A DNA stretch of 64,000 nucleotides from Adiantum capillus-veneris (GCA_014529385.2 CM043954.1:94569247-94633246); one strand, 5' to 3'; shown: positions 46,681 to 58,997, numbered from the stretch's first letter. Program-made: numbers and translations. Notes: generated from the sequence alone by a model not told the origin.

Positions 46681-48040
46681 AGGGAATACTCTTAAACTAT
46701 GTATCTCTGTCTTTCGCCGAGAGAGTGTGTGTCCAAGAAAGACTAACCCTAAACCATCTTCTCTATATGGAGAAAGACAGAGAGTGTGTGAGAGAGAAAT
46801 ACCTATTTTTTCTCTATTCGTGAGGTGTGCAATGTCTCCTGAGAAGAAGCTATGGCGATCCTACCCTTCTGGAAAGCGTTGCGTACGATGCTGTTTCTTT
46901 ATCTTATGCGCGAACTGTCAATCCTATGTGCTCCACATGCGTTGTGTACGATGCCGGGTTTGCTCCTCTACGCGCGCGTATACTCCAACTGTGTGCAATC
47001 CGTGTGCGCTTTCTGTGTGTTTGCTGCTCGCCTGCTTTCTCTGTGTGCGTTGCTCGTGCGCTCTCTCTGTGCCTAATCTTGATAGGGTTTATTAGAATGC
47101 CACGTATGCTACAAGTCCATGTTTTATCATAGGATTAAAAAAAACAAAAGTAGTATAAAACATTAACCAATTCACACGGCCAAAATTAAAGAAATCATGG
47201 TTGAAAATATGCAAAACATGCGTAACTCTATACTAGGAATTCCGCCCCTTGACCCCTTGACCCCGCCCGGGGCGCTGCCCCGGACCTCGCCCGGAACAAT
47301 ATCCTAATATCAGCCTCCCAAGCCCCGCCATCGAGAGCTCTATATTCCACATCCCCATCAAGAGCGCTACCCCCAAACCTCACGTGGAAGCGCTGCCTCG
47401 TCGGATGCACCCCATTGTGGCATTGCTGTAAGACCCTGCATCTGGAGTGCTAAATGGGAACATTCTTCATTAGTGAAATTTTGAATATAAATTATATTTA
47501 GCATATACTTAAATATAATACAAATATTAACATATTAACTATACTACTAATTTACTATAGCACTTGTAGATTATGTCCCATACTATATTTAAGGTGCCAA
47601 AGGTTTGGCCTTATGGTACTAGATTTAGCCAAGTGTTCAACACATATAGGACCAAGTGCACACTGTGCCAAAAAACTTGGCCACCACTTCACTTGCCAAA
47701 GTTTAGGCCACATGGTCAATCCTAAGTTTCCAATGTTCTTATTATGTCATAAGAGACAACAGTTCTTTTTTGTCACCTTTTGCCTCGTGGAAAACCTAAG
47801 CTTGTTTTCACATACTCGGGCACGTCAAGCCATAATAAATTTTCATTACTCTTTGGCAACCCTTTTCTTCAAGTCTTTGAAAAACGTTGTTTAAGGCCAC
47901 CCTAAACCATTTTCATTTAGGGGTGTCTAAAACTAGCTTTTTGGCAATTCGGGAAGAAAATGGTCAAAGTTTTATACTTAGTTTTAACCACTTGACCAAT
48001 TCAAATATTGGAAATCAAGGTCTTGTAATACTTTCCTTTG
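46681..48040. other. No recognisable gene; includes a GC-rich patch at 47,235-47,420
   Basis: 46,700-47,090 is moderately GC-rich with overlapping open frames in all frames and no motif. The patch at 47,235-47,420 (CCCGCCCGGGGCGCTGCCCC and CGTGGAAGCGCTGCC) is sharply more GC-rich than its flanks and looks like a fragment of an LTR or similar foreign repeat. 47,450-48,040 is AT-rich. Confidence 0.4.
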
Positions 48041-49850
48041 GACATCACACATTAAAACTAGGTCCCTCACTTGTCCAAGCTATGCTCTAATACAATAAAG
48101 GGCTTTTGGTTTCAAGATGCACCACTTTCCTAACCTTGATTCCATTAAGGGAGCTAGCTCTACTTAGACATTTAATAGCAAGGTCCTGTAGCAGTTCACA
48201 TTGAACATTTTCCATGACAGCTGGATCCACCACTTATCTAAGCTATGCTCTAATAGAGCAAGGGGTTTTTGGTTTCGAGATCCACCACTTGTCCAAACTT
48301 GATTTGGCAAGCAAGGTCCTATAATAGTTTTCTTTGGACATTCACCATTACAACTAAGTCCACCACTTCTCCAAGCTATGTTCTAATACACTAAGGAGGT
48401 TTTGGTTTCAAGGAGAACCACTTGTACGACTTTGTTTTTGGAAGTAAGGTCTTTACATAGTTCACCTTGGACCTTGGACATTGGATACTACAACTAAGCC
48501 CACCACTTGTCCTCTATATATAGCCAAAGGGTTTGGGTTTCAAGATTCACCACTTTTCCAACCTTTCTTCCATTAAAGAAAGGAGGGGCATTATAACTAG
48601 GTCCACCACTTGTCCAAGCTATGCTCTGATATAGAAAGGGGATTTTTGTTTCAAGGTCCACCACCTGTTCAACCTTGCAAGACTGAAGGGATACTTGGAC
48701 ATTGGAAAGCATAGTCCTATAGTAGTTGATAGGTGACAGTGGGTATTAAAACTAGGTCCAAACTATGCTCTCATATAGCAAAGAGGCTTTGGTTTCAAGG
48801 TCCACCACTTGTCCAACCTTGCTTCCATTAAAGAAATGAGGGGCTATGTAAACATTGGAAAGAAAGGTAGCAAGGTCCTAAGGTATTTAACCTTGGATAT
48901 TGGGCATTATAACTAGGTCCACCACTTGTCCAAGCTATGCTCTGATATAGAAAGGGGATTTTCGTTTCAAGTTCCACCACCTGTTCAACCTTGCAAAACT
49001 CAAGCGATACTTGGACATTGGAAAGCATAGTCCTATAGTAGTTGATAGGTGGCAGTGGGTATTACAACTAGGTCCAACCCATGCTCTCATATAGCAAAGA
49101 GGCTTTGGTTTCAAGGTCCACCACTTGTCCAACCTTGCTTCCATTAAAGAAATGAGGGGCTACGTAAACATTGGCAAGCAAGGTAGCAAGGTCCTAAGGT
49201 ATTTCACCTTGGATATTGGGCATTATAACTAGGTCCACCACTTGTACAAGCTATGCTCTGATATAGAAAGAGGATTTTAATTTCAAGATCCACCACCTGT
49301 TCAACCTTGCAAAACTCAAGGGATACTTGGACATTGGAAAGCATAGTCCTATAGTAGTTGATAGGTGGCAGTGGGTATTACAACTAGGTCCAACCTATGC
49401 TCTCATATAGCAAAGAGGCGTTGGTTTCAAGGTCCACTACTTTTTCAACCTTCCTTCCATTAAAGAAATGAGGGGCTACGTAAACATTGGCAAGCAAGGT
49501 AGCAAGGTCCTAAGGTATTTCACCTTGGATATTGGGCATTATAACTAGGTCCACCACTTGTCCAAGCTATGCTCTGATATAGAAAGGGGATTTTAGTTTC
49601 AAGATCCACCACCTGTTCAACCTTGCAAAACTCAAGGGATACTTGGCCATTGGAATATAGTAGTTGATAGGTGGCAGTGGGTATTACAACTAGGTCCACC
49701 ACTTGTCCAACCTATGCTCTAACATAGCAAGGATGCTTTGGTTTCAAGATCCACCATAATTTCCAACCTTGCTTCCATTAACATAGCAAGGAGGATTTGG
49801 TCTCAAGGTTCACCACTTGTCCAACCTATGCCAAACTTTTTCATGTTGTA
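48041..49850 (-). repeat. Satellite block R3, reverse orientation, 316-bp higher-order unit
   Basis: The landmark GCTATGCTCTGATATAGAAA falls at 48,618, 48,934, 49,250 and 49,566, an exact 316-bp period. Each unit holds several GGTCCACCACTTGTCCAA or CCACCACCTGTTCAACCTTG motifs. Its spacers differ completely from those of the 442-bp array, so this is a different satellite sharing the same 20-bp motif. Confidence 0.95.
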
Positions 49851-50089
49851 GCATGATTTTTTGTTTGAGTACCCACATGTCACTTTGACAAAGACGAGTG
49901 ATTTCTCTAAGTGCAATATTTGTACCTAAATCAAGGCAAGGTTAGAAGCTAAATCTTCTCTTGAAGAGAGAGCTCTTCTCTTGAGGGAGAGACAAGTTCA
50001 CATGGCACAACAAAAGAGTTGCAGAAGCCTATATTATGCATGGCGCACGTATTCAGAAACTCAACCACAAAAATATGTATGCATAATCC

Positions 50090-50760
50090 ATGATTAGATG
50101 GATCAAAAGAAGACTTCCAACATTTCGCAGGTTGCCAGAGAACTTGTTTCTACAATTGGATAATTGTGCAGGGGAAAACAAAAATCGATATTTATTTGCC
50201 TATTTGTAAATTCTTGCTGCAAGGGGTGTTTTCAAAACCATCCAGCTGGGATTTTTAATGGTTGGGCATACACATGAGGACATAGACGCCATGTTTAGTA
50301 GGTGTTCAGAGAAGTTGAGAGTTACACAAACCTATACTTTGCCACATTTGATGGATACATTACGAAACAGCTCATCTTCATCTCCAGCTCCATTTTTTCT
50401 CACAAAGATCCCCGATTTCAAGCAATATTGTGATGGCTATCTTTGTGATGGACAAGACCTACTTGTTGGACATTCCAAACCGCTTCAGTTCAGGTTCTTT
50501 ATGCAGGTGAGACACGAATGATGCAATATAAGGCACATGTAGGTGTATCAAGTTGGAGTGGAAGTATTCGCCTTTGGAAAACAGACACAGAAGGCAAGCC
50601 AATGTTACCACATGGAGATCCACCTCTAGTACCAATGGTGGAGTATGTCAAGGCCCACGAAGAAGTAATTTTGGGGCTAAAGAACTATATAAAATTTTGG
50701 AAAAATTTAGGGAATGGTTCAAGTATTCCGCCATATTGTATCTTACTTTGTTTTATGTAA
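50090..50760 (+). pseudogene. DUF7869-type (RNase-H-like) transposon protein fragment
   Basis: From 50,090 the frame reads LPENLFLQLDNCAGENKNRY, then TAA (50,207-50,209), then ILAARGVFKTIQLGFLMVGHTHEDIDAMFSR. The LDN...ENKNRY and VGHTHEDID signatures are those of the DUF7869 family, thought to be transposase-like with acidic catalytic residues. The frame ends at TGA (50,519-50,521) and continues in another frame with MQYKAH and GSIRLWKTDTEGKP, also typical of the family's C-terminus. The stop and the frame shift make it a pseudogene. It lies between satellite block R3 and the CACTA gene and may be part of either neighbour or independent. Confidence 0.7.
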
Positions 50761-50985
50761 TTTGTAGTTATTATTCAAATCCATGTGTTGTACATCCTCT
50801 TGACTTTTGGTGTTTATCAACACCACAATCCTATGAGATTTTCACTTTATTTACTAACCACACACCTCATTTTTTCCCACTTTAAGTGAAAAATTCCCAA
50901 ATTACATGAATTTAGTCGATTTGGAGATTCCCATAATGTGAGATTTTTACCAAAATACCTAATATGGTCTTCCTATCTCTCAACA
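50761..50985. other. Spacer before the CACTA transposase
   Basis: AT-rich sequence; the left terminal repeat of the CACTA element should be near or upstream of here, but no CACTACAAG-type end was found. Confidence 0.4.
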
Positions 50986-50989
50986 AGGA

Positions 50990-53900
50990 TCTTATGTCGT
51001 TGTAATCAATGCAAGCATGCTGTGCGACGGACAAGGCACATTTCTTTGCAGCATGTTCATAAATTTGCCAAGTTTGATCCATCTATTACAGATTGAGTTG
51101 TTGCCAATTATAACTCGGCAGACTCGGACGCTCGTCAACAGGCAGCAATCTTGCAATCCAATAGACGTGTTCGTAGGTGCTTTGGCCAAGCAACATATGT
51201 GAGGCCACAAGATGTAGCCTCTGACAGCTCGAGGGATGATCATGCAGACCACATTCCCAATGAGGCAATGTTTGAGCCCGAGATCGATGAAATGATCGAG
51301 TCGATCATGGATTGAAAAAGGCTTATCTATGATGATATGAAAAGTGAAGCCGATACTCCATTGTATGTTGGTGCACGTATGTCTATATTGAAGGTTCTCC
51401 TAGTTCTTCTCAACACACAGGCAAAGATTGGATGGAGTGACACTAGCATCACACCATTTTTTAGATAATTATTACAATGTACTTACTTCAATAAAAAACT
51501 CTAGATGTATAATGATCTGATAGATTACTCACACAAGTGTACCGCATTTTTTCATTGTGTAGATTGCTCAAAGAGCACATACTGTCAATTGATAATGTGA
51601 TGCCAGATTCTAGAGAGGAAGCAAGAAAGATCTTGCAAAACTTGGGGATGGATTACAATTTGATTCACGCTTGTCCTAACGACTGCATTCTTCTCAGAGG
51701 GAAATACATAGACATGGAGAAGTGTCCAAAATGTGATTTCGAGAGATATCGAGTAGATCTCCATGGAACAAAAATTCCACAAAAGATTTTGCGACATTTC
51801 CCTCTGCTTCCTTGCATCAAGAATTTCTTTGAGTGTAAGTCCATGGCCACCCTAGCATCATGGCACGAGGAGAATAGATCTTTGGATGGTGTGCTACGAA
51901 TTCTTGCAGATTGTGTAGCCTCGAAACATATAGACGATACATGGCCGGATTTTCCCAGGGAAGCTCAAAATTTGTGCATAGACCTGGCCATGGATGGCAT
52001 AAATTCATTTGGTCAAAGATCAACATCTTACAATGCATGGCCCGTTCTCATCGTCAACTACAATATTCCCCCGTGGTTGACTAGCAAGAAGGGGCACCTA
52101 TGGCTAAGCTTGATTGTGCTGAGGTGGTATAAAGTGAAGGATATGGATGTGTATCTTTGTCCACTATTGGAAGAGCTACAACAATTGTGGATTGTCATAG
52201 AAGTGGTGGATATGAGCCGACACACAGGTCGACCGAATGATTTGATCAGAGGCATTCTAATGTTGACCATCCATGACTATCCCGGACTAACAGAATGCTC
52301 AAGTGATTTACACTCAAACTCAAACACTGTAAATCTTGGTTTTCCTCCAGATTATATATTATCATGTGTATACATGTAGGGATTTAAAAAATCGGATACA
52401 AAGCATGTGTCACATGTGGACCTAGACTTAATGCACGTCAGGTGCCCTCATTGAAGAAGAAAATCTACAAAGGTCATCAAGCGTATCTTCCAAATAATCA
52501 TGTGTTACACAACGGCTTTTTGGGGAGAGAGTCACCGAGGATGTCTGCACAAGCATGGTTAGAGCAGAAGGAGAAGTGTGATGACGATTTGCCCCCACAA
52601 ATGAAGAGACTCTCTCTATGGTACGAGCTACCATATTGGCCCAGAATCATTATCAATCACTTTCTCAATCCAATGCACATATTCACGAATGTGGGTTATT
52701 TTGTTGTGGGACCATTTGACCGGCAAGAAAGATACTTTGGGAGCCAGGGTTGACCTTAGAAATGTGGATCGTATGGATCCATATTGGCTGCAGATAGCAT
52801 CCGATGGATTGGTAAACCTCCCTAAAGAGCCATGGATTTTCATAAGATCCCAAGAACTCAAAGTAAAAGAAACCATTTGATCTGTGTGGACCCCCTGGTG
52901 TATGATGCACTAGCTACGAATATGTTTCACTAAATAAGGAAAGCTCACCGATTTGAAGTCACATGTCTGGCATAAAATGTGTCAGGTATGTTTGAAGTGG
53001 AATATATCATAGTGGTAATTGTGTAACAAATTCGTGTGTGGACTTTAATATCATTGCTAGACGTGTTTTGCAGTTTATTTTATGGGTGGCCATTGAGGGA
53101 TGTTTGTCTCCTGACGTCCGTAACACAATCTAAAAACTTTTGAAGTTGATGCAATGGATCTCACAAAAGGAGATCAATGTAGACTCCATACCATTTGCCA
53201 AATTAAACTTTGTGGAGGTTGTGTGCATGTTTGAGAAACACTTTCCTACTACCATGCTAACCATTCAGGCACATCTTCTTGTTCACATAGTTGATGAGGT
53301 GGAGATAGCTGGCACATTCCAGATAGATGTTCTTTTGAGAACATTTCATGAAAACGCTCAAGGGATATGTGCGTCAGAAGGTACGTCCCGAGGGTAGAAT
53401 GGCAGAAGGTTGGCTGGTATCAGAGTCCCTAGTTTACATTGGAGAGTGGCTAGACGGATTTGATAAAGCCCAATACACGCTATGGCGAACCATAGATGAT
53501 GAGCGCATATATGGGATTGTCATGTGCAATCTCGGTGTTGAGAAGAAAATGACAAAAAATCTAGAGGCTAAAATCAACCGATTTTGCATGCTTCACAATC
53601 GAGTGATTCAAAAGTGGATTTCACAATACGAGGATGCAAAGCAAGAGTGACAAAGGGCACAAATCGAGTGGAGATGGGAAAGATGATCGTCGATGCATTA
53701 TCCGGCGGGTCTAGAGAGCCTACCAACATTCATGAGCTTCAGATGGTTTCACAACCAATTTAAAAGCACACAACAATGCAATGAAGAAGTGACTGAGGAG
53801 GAGTGGGAGTACTCTTTGGGTTGCGTGACCAAGGTAAGTTTGCAATGTACGACTAGCGACTTTCTAGATGTTTGAACGGCCACTCATAATCTTTGTTGGT

Positions 53901-54653
53901 TGTAGTATAAGTCATACACAGTAGTCTGGTGTAAAGGTCTACATTCTAGGGTGGAATAGATCGACAAAAAGTTGTTTTACTCAAAATTGTGGAATCATGG
54001 AAAAATTTGAACAGTCTAGTCGATGACAGTCATCTGGTGCAGATCCTGTGGTGGCGGAACTCACTTACTTTGGCACGATACAAGAGATTTTGAGGATCGA
54101 TTATAGAGGATTTTTATTGACTTTTTTGATGTGCAATGGCTCAAGATAAACATGGAGGGTCGGAACGCTACTATGCGTAGAGGAGAGTCTAGTTTCCTTG
54201 AGGTGGATTCAACTAAAACATGGACCGACCTAAGAGACACTTTTGTACTACCCGAGCATTGTGAACAAGTAAGTATGTAAATAGTTAACATCCAATTTTA
54301 GAAGTTATGTGCTTGGAAGCTCTTATGTAAGCTATGTGGCTCTGGCAGGTGATATTTCATGCTACAAATCTGCATCAAACTGGTCGTATGTGATAGAGGT
54401 AGCCCCTCGTAGTGCAAGAACGTATGAGGGCTACCATGTGCCAATCACATCGGCATCAATGGAGGAGATTGGAGAAGATGCTCAGTCAGAAGCCGCTGAG
54501 GTGGTGCCAGATGAGCATGAAGCTACTACTCTCTATGGGATGCATGCAGAGGATCTACAAAATGAAATAGAGGACATCTGTCTAAACAAAGAGCTCTATA
54601 TAGATATAGGGAGATATGTTGAGCTATGCAAGGATGAGAGAGAGACCTCTTAG
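50990..54653 (+). pseudogene. CACTA (En/Spm) TNP2-type transposase, degenerate multi-exon
   Basis: TNP2 proteins catalyse movement of CACTA transposons. In order: a zinc-binding start (CRCNQCKHAVRRT, ~51,000); PLYVGARMSILKVLLVLL and WSDTSIT (~51,360-51,460); the TNP2 core in a 280-residue frame at 51,537-52,379 with LIHACPNDCILL, CPKCDFERY, NIPPWLTSKKGHLWLSLIV and DVYLCPLLEELQQLW; a continuation at 52,442-52,753 with GHQAYLPNNHVL and NPMHIFTNV; GKLTDLKSHVWHKMCQ (~52,940); a DUF4218 region with FPTTMLTIQAHLLVHIVDEV then VRPEGRMAEGWL (53,140-53,650); and a DUF4216 region with FDVQWLKI and SSFLEVDST (~54,120-54,260), ending with an acidic exon at 54,653. Several stops and shifts occur, and some breaks may be introns. 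All parts read rightwards. Confidence 0.85.
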
Positions 54654-54789
54654 ATCCATAAACATTGTATTTGAATTTTTTCCGTTTTATAATATATATT
54701 TTATTCATGCGGCTTTTTGTCCATTCCTGTCTATATGCTATACTTAAGAAATTCAAATTGTGTTTAATCGTCATTGCGTCCACTCCAGG

Positions 54790-55230
54790 TACGTATGCTC
54801 TAGGTATGTTCTCAAGCGCAGGAACACTCCTTGATGTGTCGTGAAAGTCTGATATGCCAATGAGAACTGCGCTTCGAGTGCGATGGAGACTGAGGCTACA
54901 ATCACGAAGGAGGTGGTCCGTGTCTGCGCTCCGGGTCTATTCTCAAGCGCAGGAACACTCCTCGGTGTGTCGTGAAAGTCTGATATGACAACGAGCACTG
55001 TGCTCCAATGCGATGGAGACTGAGGCTGCAACCGCGAAGGAGGTGATCTGTCTCTGCTCATAAATGATTCTCGTCCCTCCACTAGATCTAGTTGATCGGA
55101 TGAAAGAGACGCTAAGAAGCACTACTATCAACTAGATCTAGTGGAGGGACGAGCATCATTTATGAGCAGAGGCAAATCACCTCCTTCGCAATTGCAGCCT
55201 CAGTCTCCATCGCACTCGGAGCGCAATGCT
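54790..55230. repeat. Tandem duplication plus inverted repeat
   Basis: A ~130-bp block beginning CTCAAGCGCAGGAACACTCC occurs at about 54,811 and 54,943. The distal part of the second copy (about 55,003-55,096) is repeated in reverse complement at about 55,127-55,229, with a ~30-bp loop. The arms end in ATCAACTAGATCTAGT. The result could fold into a ~100-bp stem. It lies between the two genes of the CACTA element. Confidence 0.8.
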
Positions 55231-55318
55231 TTTATAAGATACGTAGAATGCACACGGGAGACAAATTCACAAGAACTTCACAGGAATCTCTCTACATAAG
55301 AATCCCTCCCCTTTTATG

Positions 55319-55319
55319 A

Positions 55320-55355
<36 letters not shown>
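55319..55355 (+). repeat. (CT)n microsatellite
   Basis: A pure CT tract of about 36 bp. Confidence 0.95.
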
Positions 55356-55358
<3 letters not shown>

Positions 55359-55409
55359 GTCCATGTTTTCTTCTCCATCCAATATTAAGATTAAATGTTT
55401 GTGTGTTTA

Positions 55410-55880
55410 ATGCAGGTATGGATGATATATGAGTTTCTTTCTTCTTTGTCACTCGAGCAGTGGAGGTGGTACAAGGAGCGTCATCGCTTTGGATCACCAT
55501 AATGTCGTTCTACTCCTTCAGCATCTCCCTCTGTTTTGGAGCATTCAGCATGCTCCGAAGCTTTGGTGTTGACGAGAAAATCTTCACACTCATCTAGGCA
55601 CTTATGCTATAGTAGTGGTGGTGGAAGTTGCTGTGGGGATGTGGCAGTTAATGCCTCGGCACCGCCTCATGTTCAACGACGCTCCTTACCTTCCCCTTCT
55701 TTGCCCGCTCCCACACTAGCCTCAACATCGCCATCTATGCCAGGTTTTGTGCGACTATCGGCCTATCCTGGTTACACACCTATAGCTAATCTTCCGAGAG
55801 TCACCCCAGTTAACACTCCTCGCTTCGAGGCCCAGATTCCAGTGGAGACACCTGACGTCCGTACCCCATCGAGACGCTAC
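55410..55880 (+). pseudogene. CACTA second gene (Ptta/En/Spm-type), N-terminal part
   Basis: An open frame with a serine/proline-rich stretch (SLPSPSLPAPTLASTSPSMP) and a PGYTPIANLPRVTPVNTPRF segment reads rightwards after a splice-like TGCAG near 55,415. Such low-complexity leaders precede the plant transposase (Ptta/En/Spm) domain in the second gene of CACTA elements. The frame is cut off by a solo LTR at 55,881, and the conserved domain resumes after it at 58,549. The assignment rests on position and on the downstream domain. Confidence 0.5.
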
Positions 55881-58251
55881 TGATAGCCATTTTTCGACTC
55901 TCTGTAATTGCCATAGTGAGTTATCTCACCCTATCAAATCACTCAAACACTGTGGTTACCCTCACCCTTTCACTGTATATAGGTGTGTGTGAGTTAGGGG
56001 ACTTTTCCCATATCTCCTTACTAAAATTAAAAAACCCTCAATTAGCTAGGCATTGGGCTAGTTGAGCCAAAAAAATATATGAAAAATATAAGTATATTAT
56101 GACCCATGCGTATGTAAATATTTCTTTGTATGTAGGGCCTAAATAAAATATTTTTTCATAATTATTTTGGTATTTATTTAAATATTTTTACCTAGGTGTG
56201 TGTTATTTATGCTCTGTACATTGCCTCACCATTACCACAATTTTTTCTTACCATTTTTCTTACTCTTTATTCCATATAGAAATATTTTCATGTAAGATTC
56301 TCTTATATTTGGTGTAACTCCACCCCAACAAAAATCCAAAAAAAACTAGTTTTATTTATGTGTATATTTTTTCACTATTGTGATTTTTCCCTTCCTACAT
56401 CTATTTTGTTTTTTTTCTAAAAAATTAGAACACCAAAAATATTTATCTTTTTATGGTAGCCTCATAATGAGAGAGATTTCATTTGACCCCTTTATATTTT
56501 TTCCACTTATATTATTTATATTTGACATGTACATATTTTTTAGACCCCTCAATATTTGATTTTCTTAGTTGTACTATTCACTTATATCATGATTTCAACA
56601 ATATCTTCAATTATAGACCTACCAAATAAGGTCAAGGGTAGGTGGCATGCATACATGCACTATGGAGGGCTCACTCTTGGAGGTATTCAAAAGAATCATC
56701 CAAAGAAGGACCCCACAAGGACCTTGTGCAGTGGAAAAAAACGATCGGTTTTGCTGAATTTTTAAAGTTCACTTGCTCTCCGAATTTGAAAAGGTGATAT
56801 AAACAAAAGTTGTAGCTCCTGGGCTGAACTTTTGCCTCAAATTTTTTCATATTTTTTTGAGCTACGAGCTGTGAGCTATGATTTTATTAGTGGACCCCAG
56901 TTTTCCCATGCTATGCAGCCACACTCTCTCTTCCACTTTATCATTTTCCTCTTTCACACACACTTCTCCACTCATCATCCCCACCTCTCTCACCACTCCT
57001 CTCTGCACCCTACTCACCTTCTCCTCAACGTTGAAGAATAAGAGAAACCATGGTGAACTCATACCTCCCACACACAATTCCATTCCAAAATTGACCACCT
57101 AGTCTCATTTTTCCTCCTCCAATTTACCCATATCTATCAAAAAAACCACAAAATTCAGCCTCTTCTCTTAAAAGACAGCATCATGGTGGTTGATTACTCA
57201 GCTTCAATTACCTTGTCTCTCAAGGAAGGTCAAGAGTGGAGAAAAAATGTACCGTCAAAGCTAGTGGACCGTCAACAAGTGTCAAATTGGCCCTACTCAA
57301 GACACTTGGAGCATCAACCTTGTAAGAAATCCACCTTTTCTTACCTCTTAAGAGTTTTTCTTACTTATTTGTATCCTACATGGATACTCCCATTGTAAAT
57401 ATCCAATTCCATTTGTAAATTAATACTAACTTTACTAACACTAACCCACTATGAAAAGTCCTATCACCTCCATTTCTCTCCTCTCTCTTTCCCCACCAAC
57501 TTCTTGAAAGAAATTAGATAAATTGCTGAAAATCTAACCCAACCATGGTTAGAGGAGTAACCCTAGCCTTCAAAATTGCTATAAAAGGAGGGTGTAGCTA
57601 GCACAAAAGGGGGAGCCATAAGCAAGAGCACTATGCTATGGCTTGAGAAGCCAAGCTCAACCTCTCTAGAAGGAGCTCTTGAATGGAAGCTCATTGTCTT
57701 GTGCATGTGCATGTGTTTAAATAGGGGATTAGCAAGGGAACTCTATGCCATTGTAAGAGAGAGACTGATCATTTAATTGAGAGTAGGAAATCTATCATTT
57801 CTCCTACTAGTGTAAGCCCAACATTTGTTGAATCAAGGAGGGTGGATTTGGACTAAGCTTGGATAGTTTGTCTCCCTTCCAACGTGAAGTAATGGACAAC
57901 AATGATGCATAAGTGTCTTGGTGTTTTTTTTAAAGTTCTTGATAGCTTGTCTCTGGTGTTGTCATCAATCTAGCCATAAATCCCACATACTGTAAGGGGG
58001 GACAGGGTGGAGAGGACTCCCCTGGCCTTAAGACAGTGATTGGGGTGGCTTTTCTTGTGATGTGTTGTGGTGAAATTTACGCAAGCTATGTTGAACAAAT
58101 ACTAATCTCACTTTGATTTGTCATGACAGATTTGTAAGAAGGTATTAATGCAACAAGCACCCCCTCCCCCTTTCTCTCTCTTTCTTACATATATATATTT
58201 ATGTTTGCTTGATCATTAACGATACACTTCAAAGCAGGCCGAGCACCATCT

Positions 58252-58302
<51 letters not shown>

Positions 58303-58548
58303 GAGTGTTCCATTGGTGTTAGGGTTAGTGTAAATTCCTTGCTTGTTTGTGGGTTGCTCTAACGATTCTCCTCTTTTGCGTCCTAGTTCGCTCTTAAACT
58401 AGGTGGTGCCCCTTGTGTAGTTGGGATTTGGCTGTGGGTTTGTTGTTTTGGTTTGTGTTGTGTTGTGCCCCAGCCCCATTGAGCAGCACGGGAGCCTTGA
58501 AGGGTGTCTAGAGGTTGCTCTTCTTGTTGCCCGCCCTGGACCGCCTCA
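55881..58548 (+). mobile_element. Solo LTR (copy 2) inserted in the CACTA element
   Basis: A 2.67-kb block with TGATAGCC at its start and CGCCTCA at its end, matching LTR copy 1 in length, orientation and ends. It is flanked by CTAC on both sides (55,877-55,880 and 58,549-58,552), a plausible 4-bp target duplication. No polypurine tract lies before it and no primer site after it, so it is a solo LTR. It holds a CT tract at about 58,253-58,298 and the TATA box at 57,580. The ORFs at 56,556-57,398 are not convincing. Confidence 0.75.
57580..57588 (+). promoter_or_regulatory. Probable TATA box of the solo LTR
   Basis: TATAAAAGG at the same relative place as TATAAATAG in LTR copy 1. Confidence 0.45.
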
Positions 58549-58997
58549 CTACTAGAGACCCCTGTCGAGACACCTAGGTTCACGTATCATAGGCAAGAGG
58601 GCTTGGCGTACTCGATCGACATCGGCGGCGGCATCATCTTGGATGACAAAGGCAAGAAGGTGATCTTGCACATGTGCGGTCTTTTCTCTCAGGTGTTTAG
58701 ACACTACATACGAAACACCTAGAGTGAAGTGCCAAGTGAATTAAAAGACAGAGTCATCAGCATGTTGCATGACAATTTTTTCGTGTAAAGTCGGGATGAG
58801 CGCTTCAATGAAGACCCGATGAAGGTTCGAATGCACGAATACTGCAATCACAAGTGTTTTGAAGTTTAAAAAGCAATAAAGAATGGGTGGAACAAACCAA
58901 AATGGCTGGCCAAAGAAGATTGGAAGAATGCAAAGCGAGCAGCACGCGAGAATCTTGACAAGTGGAGCAAAAAAAGGAGGCCGCCAAATCGCGAGTA
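58549..58997 (+). pseudogene. CACTA second gene, plant transposase (Ptta/En/Spm) domain
   Basis: One frame, broken by TAG (after RHYIRNT), TAA (after DNFFV) and TAA (after CFEV), contains SEVPSELKDRVISMLHDNF, then KVRMHEYCNHKCFEV, then KAIKNGWNKPKWLAKEDWKN and ENLDKWSKKRRPPNRE. This is the order of the plant transposase (Ptta/En/Spm) family: VP..LK, a W..P.W...W segment, then S.KR..NR. It is the downstream half of the gene interrupted by the solo LTR and follows the TNP2 gene on the same strand, as in CACTA elements. In-frame stops make it non-functional. Confidence 0.65.
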
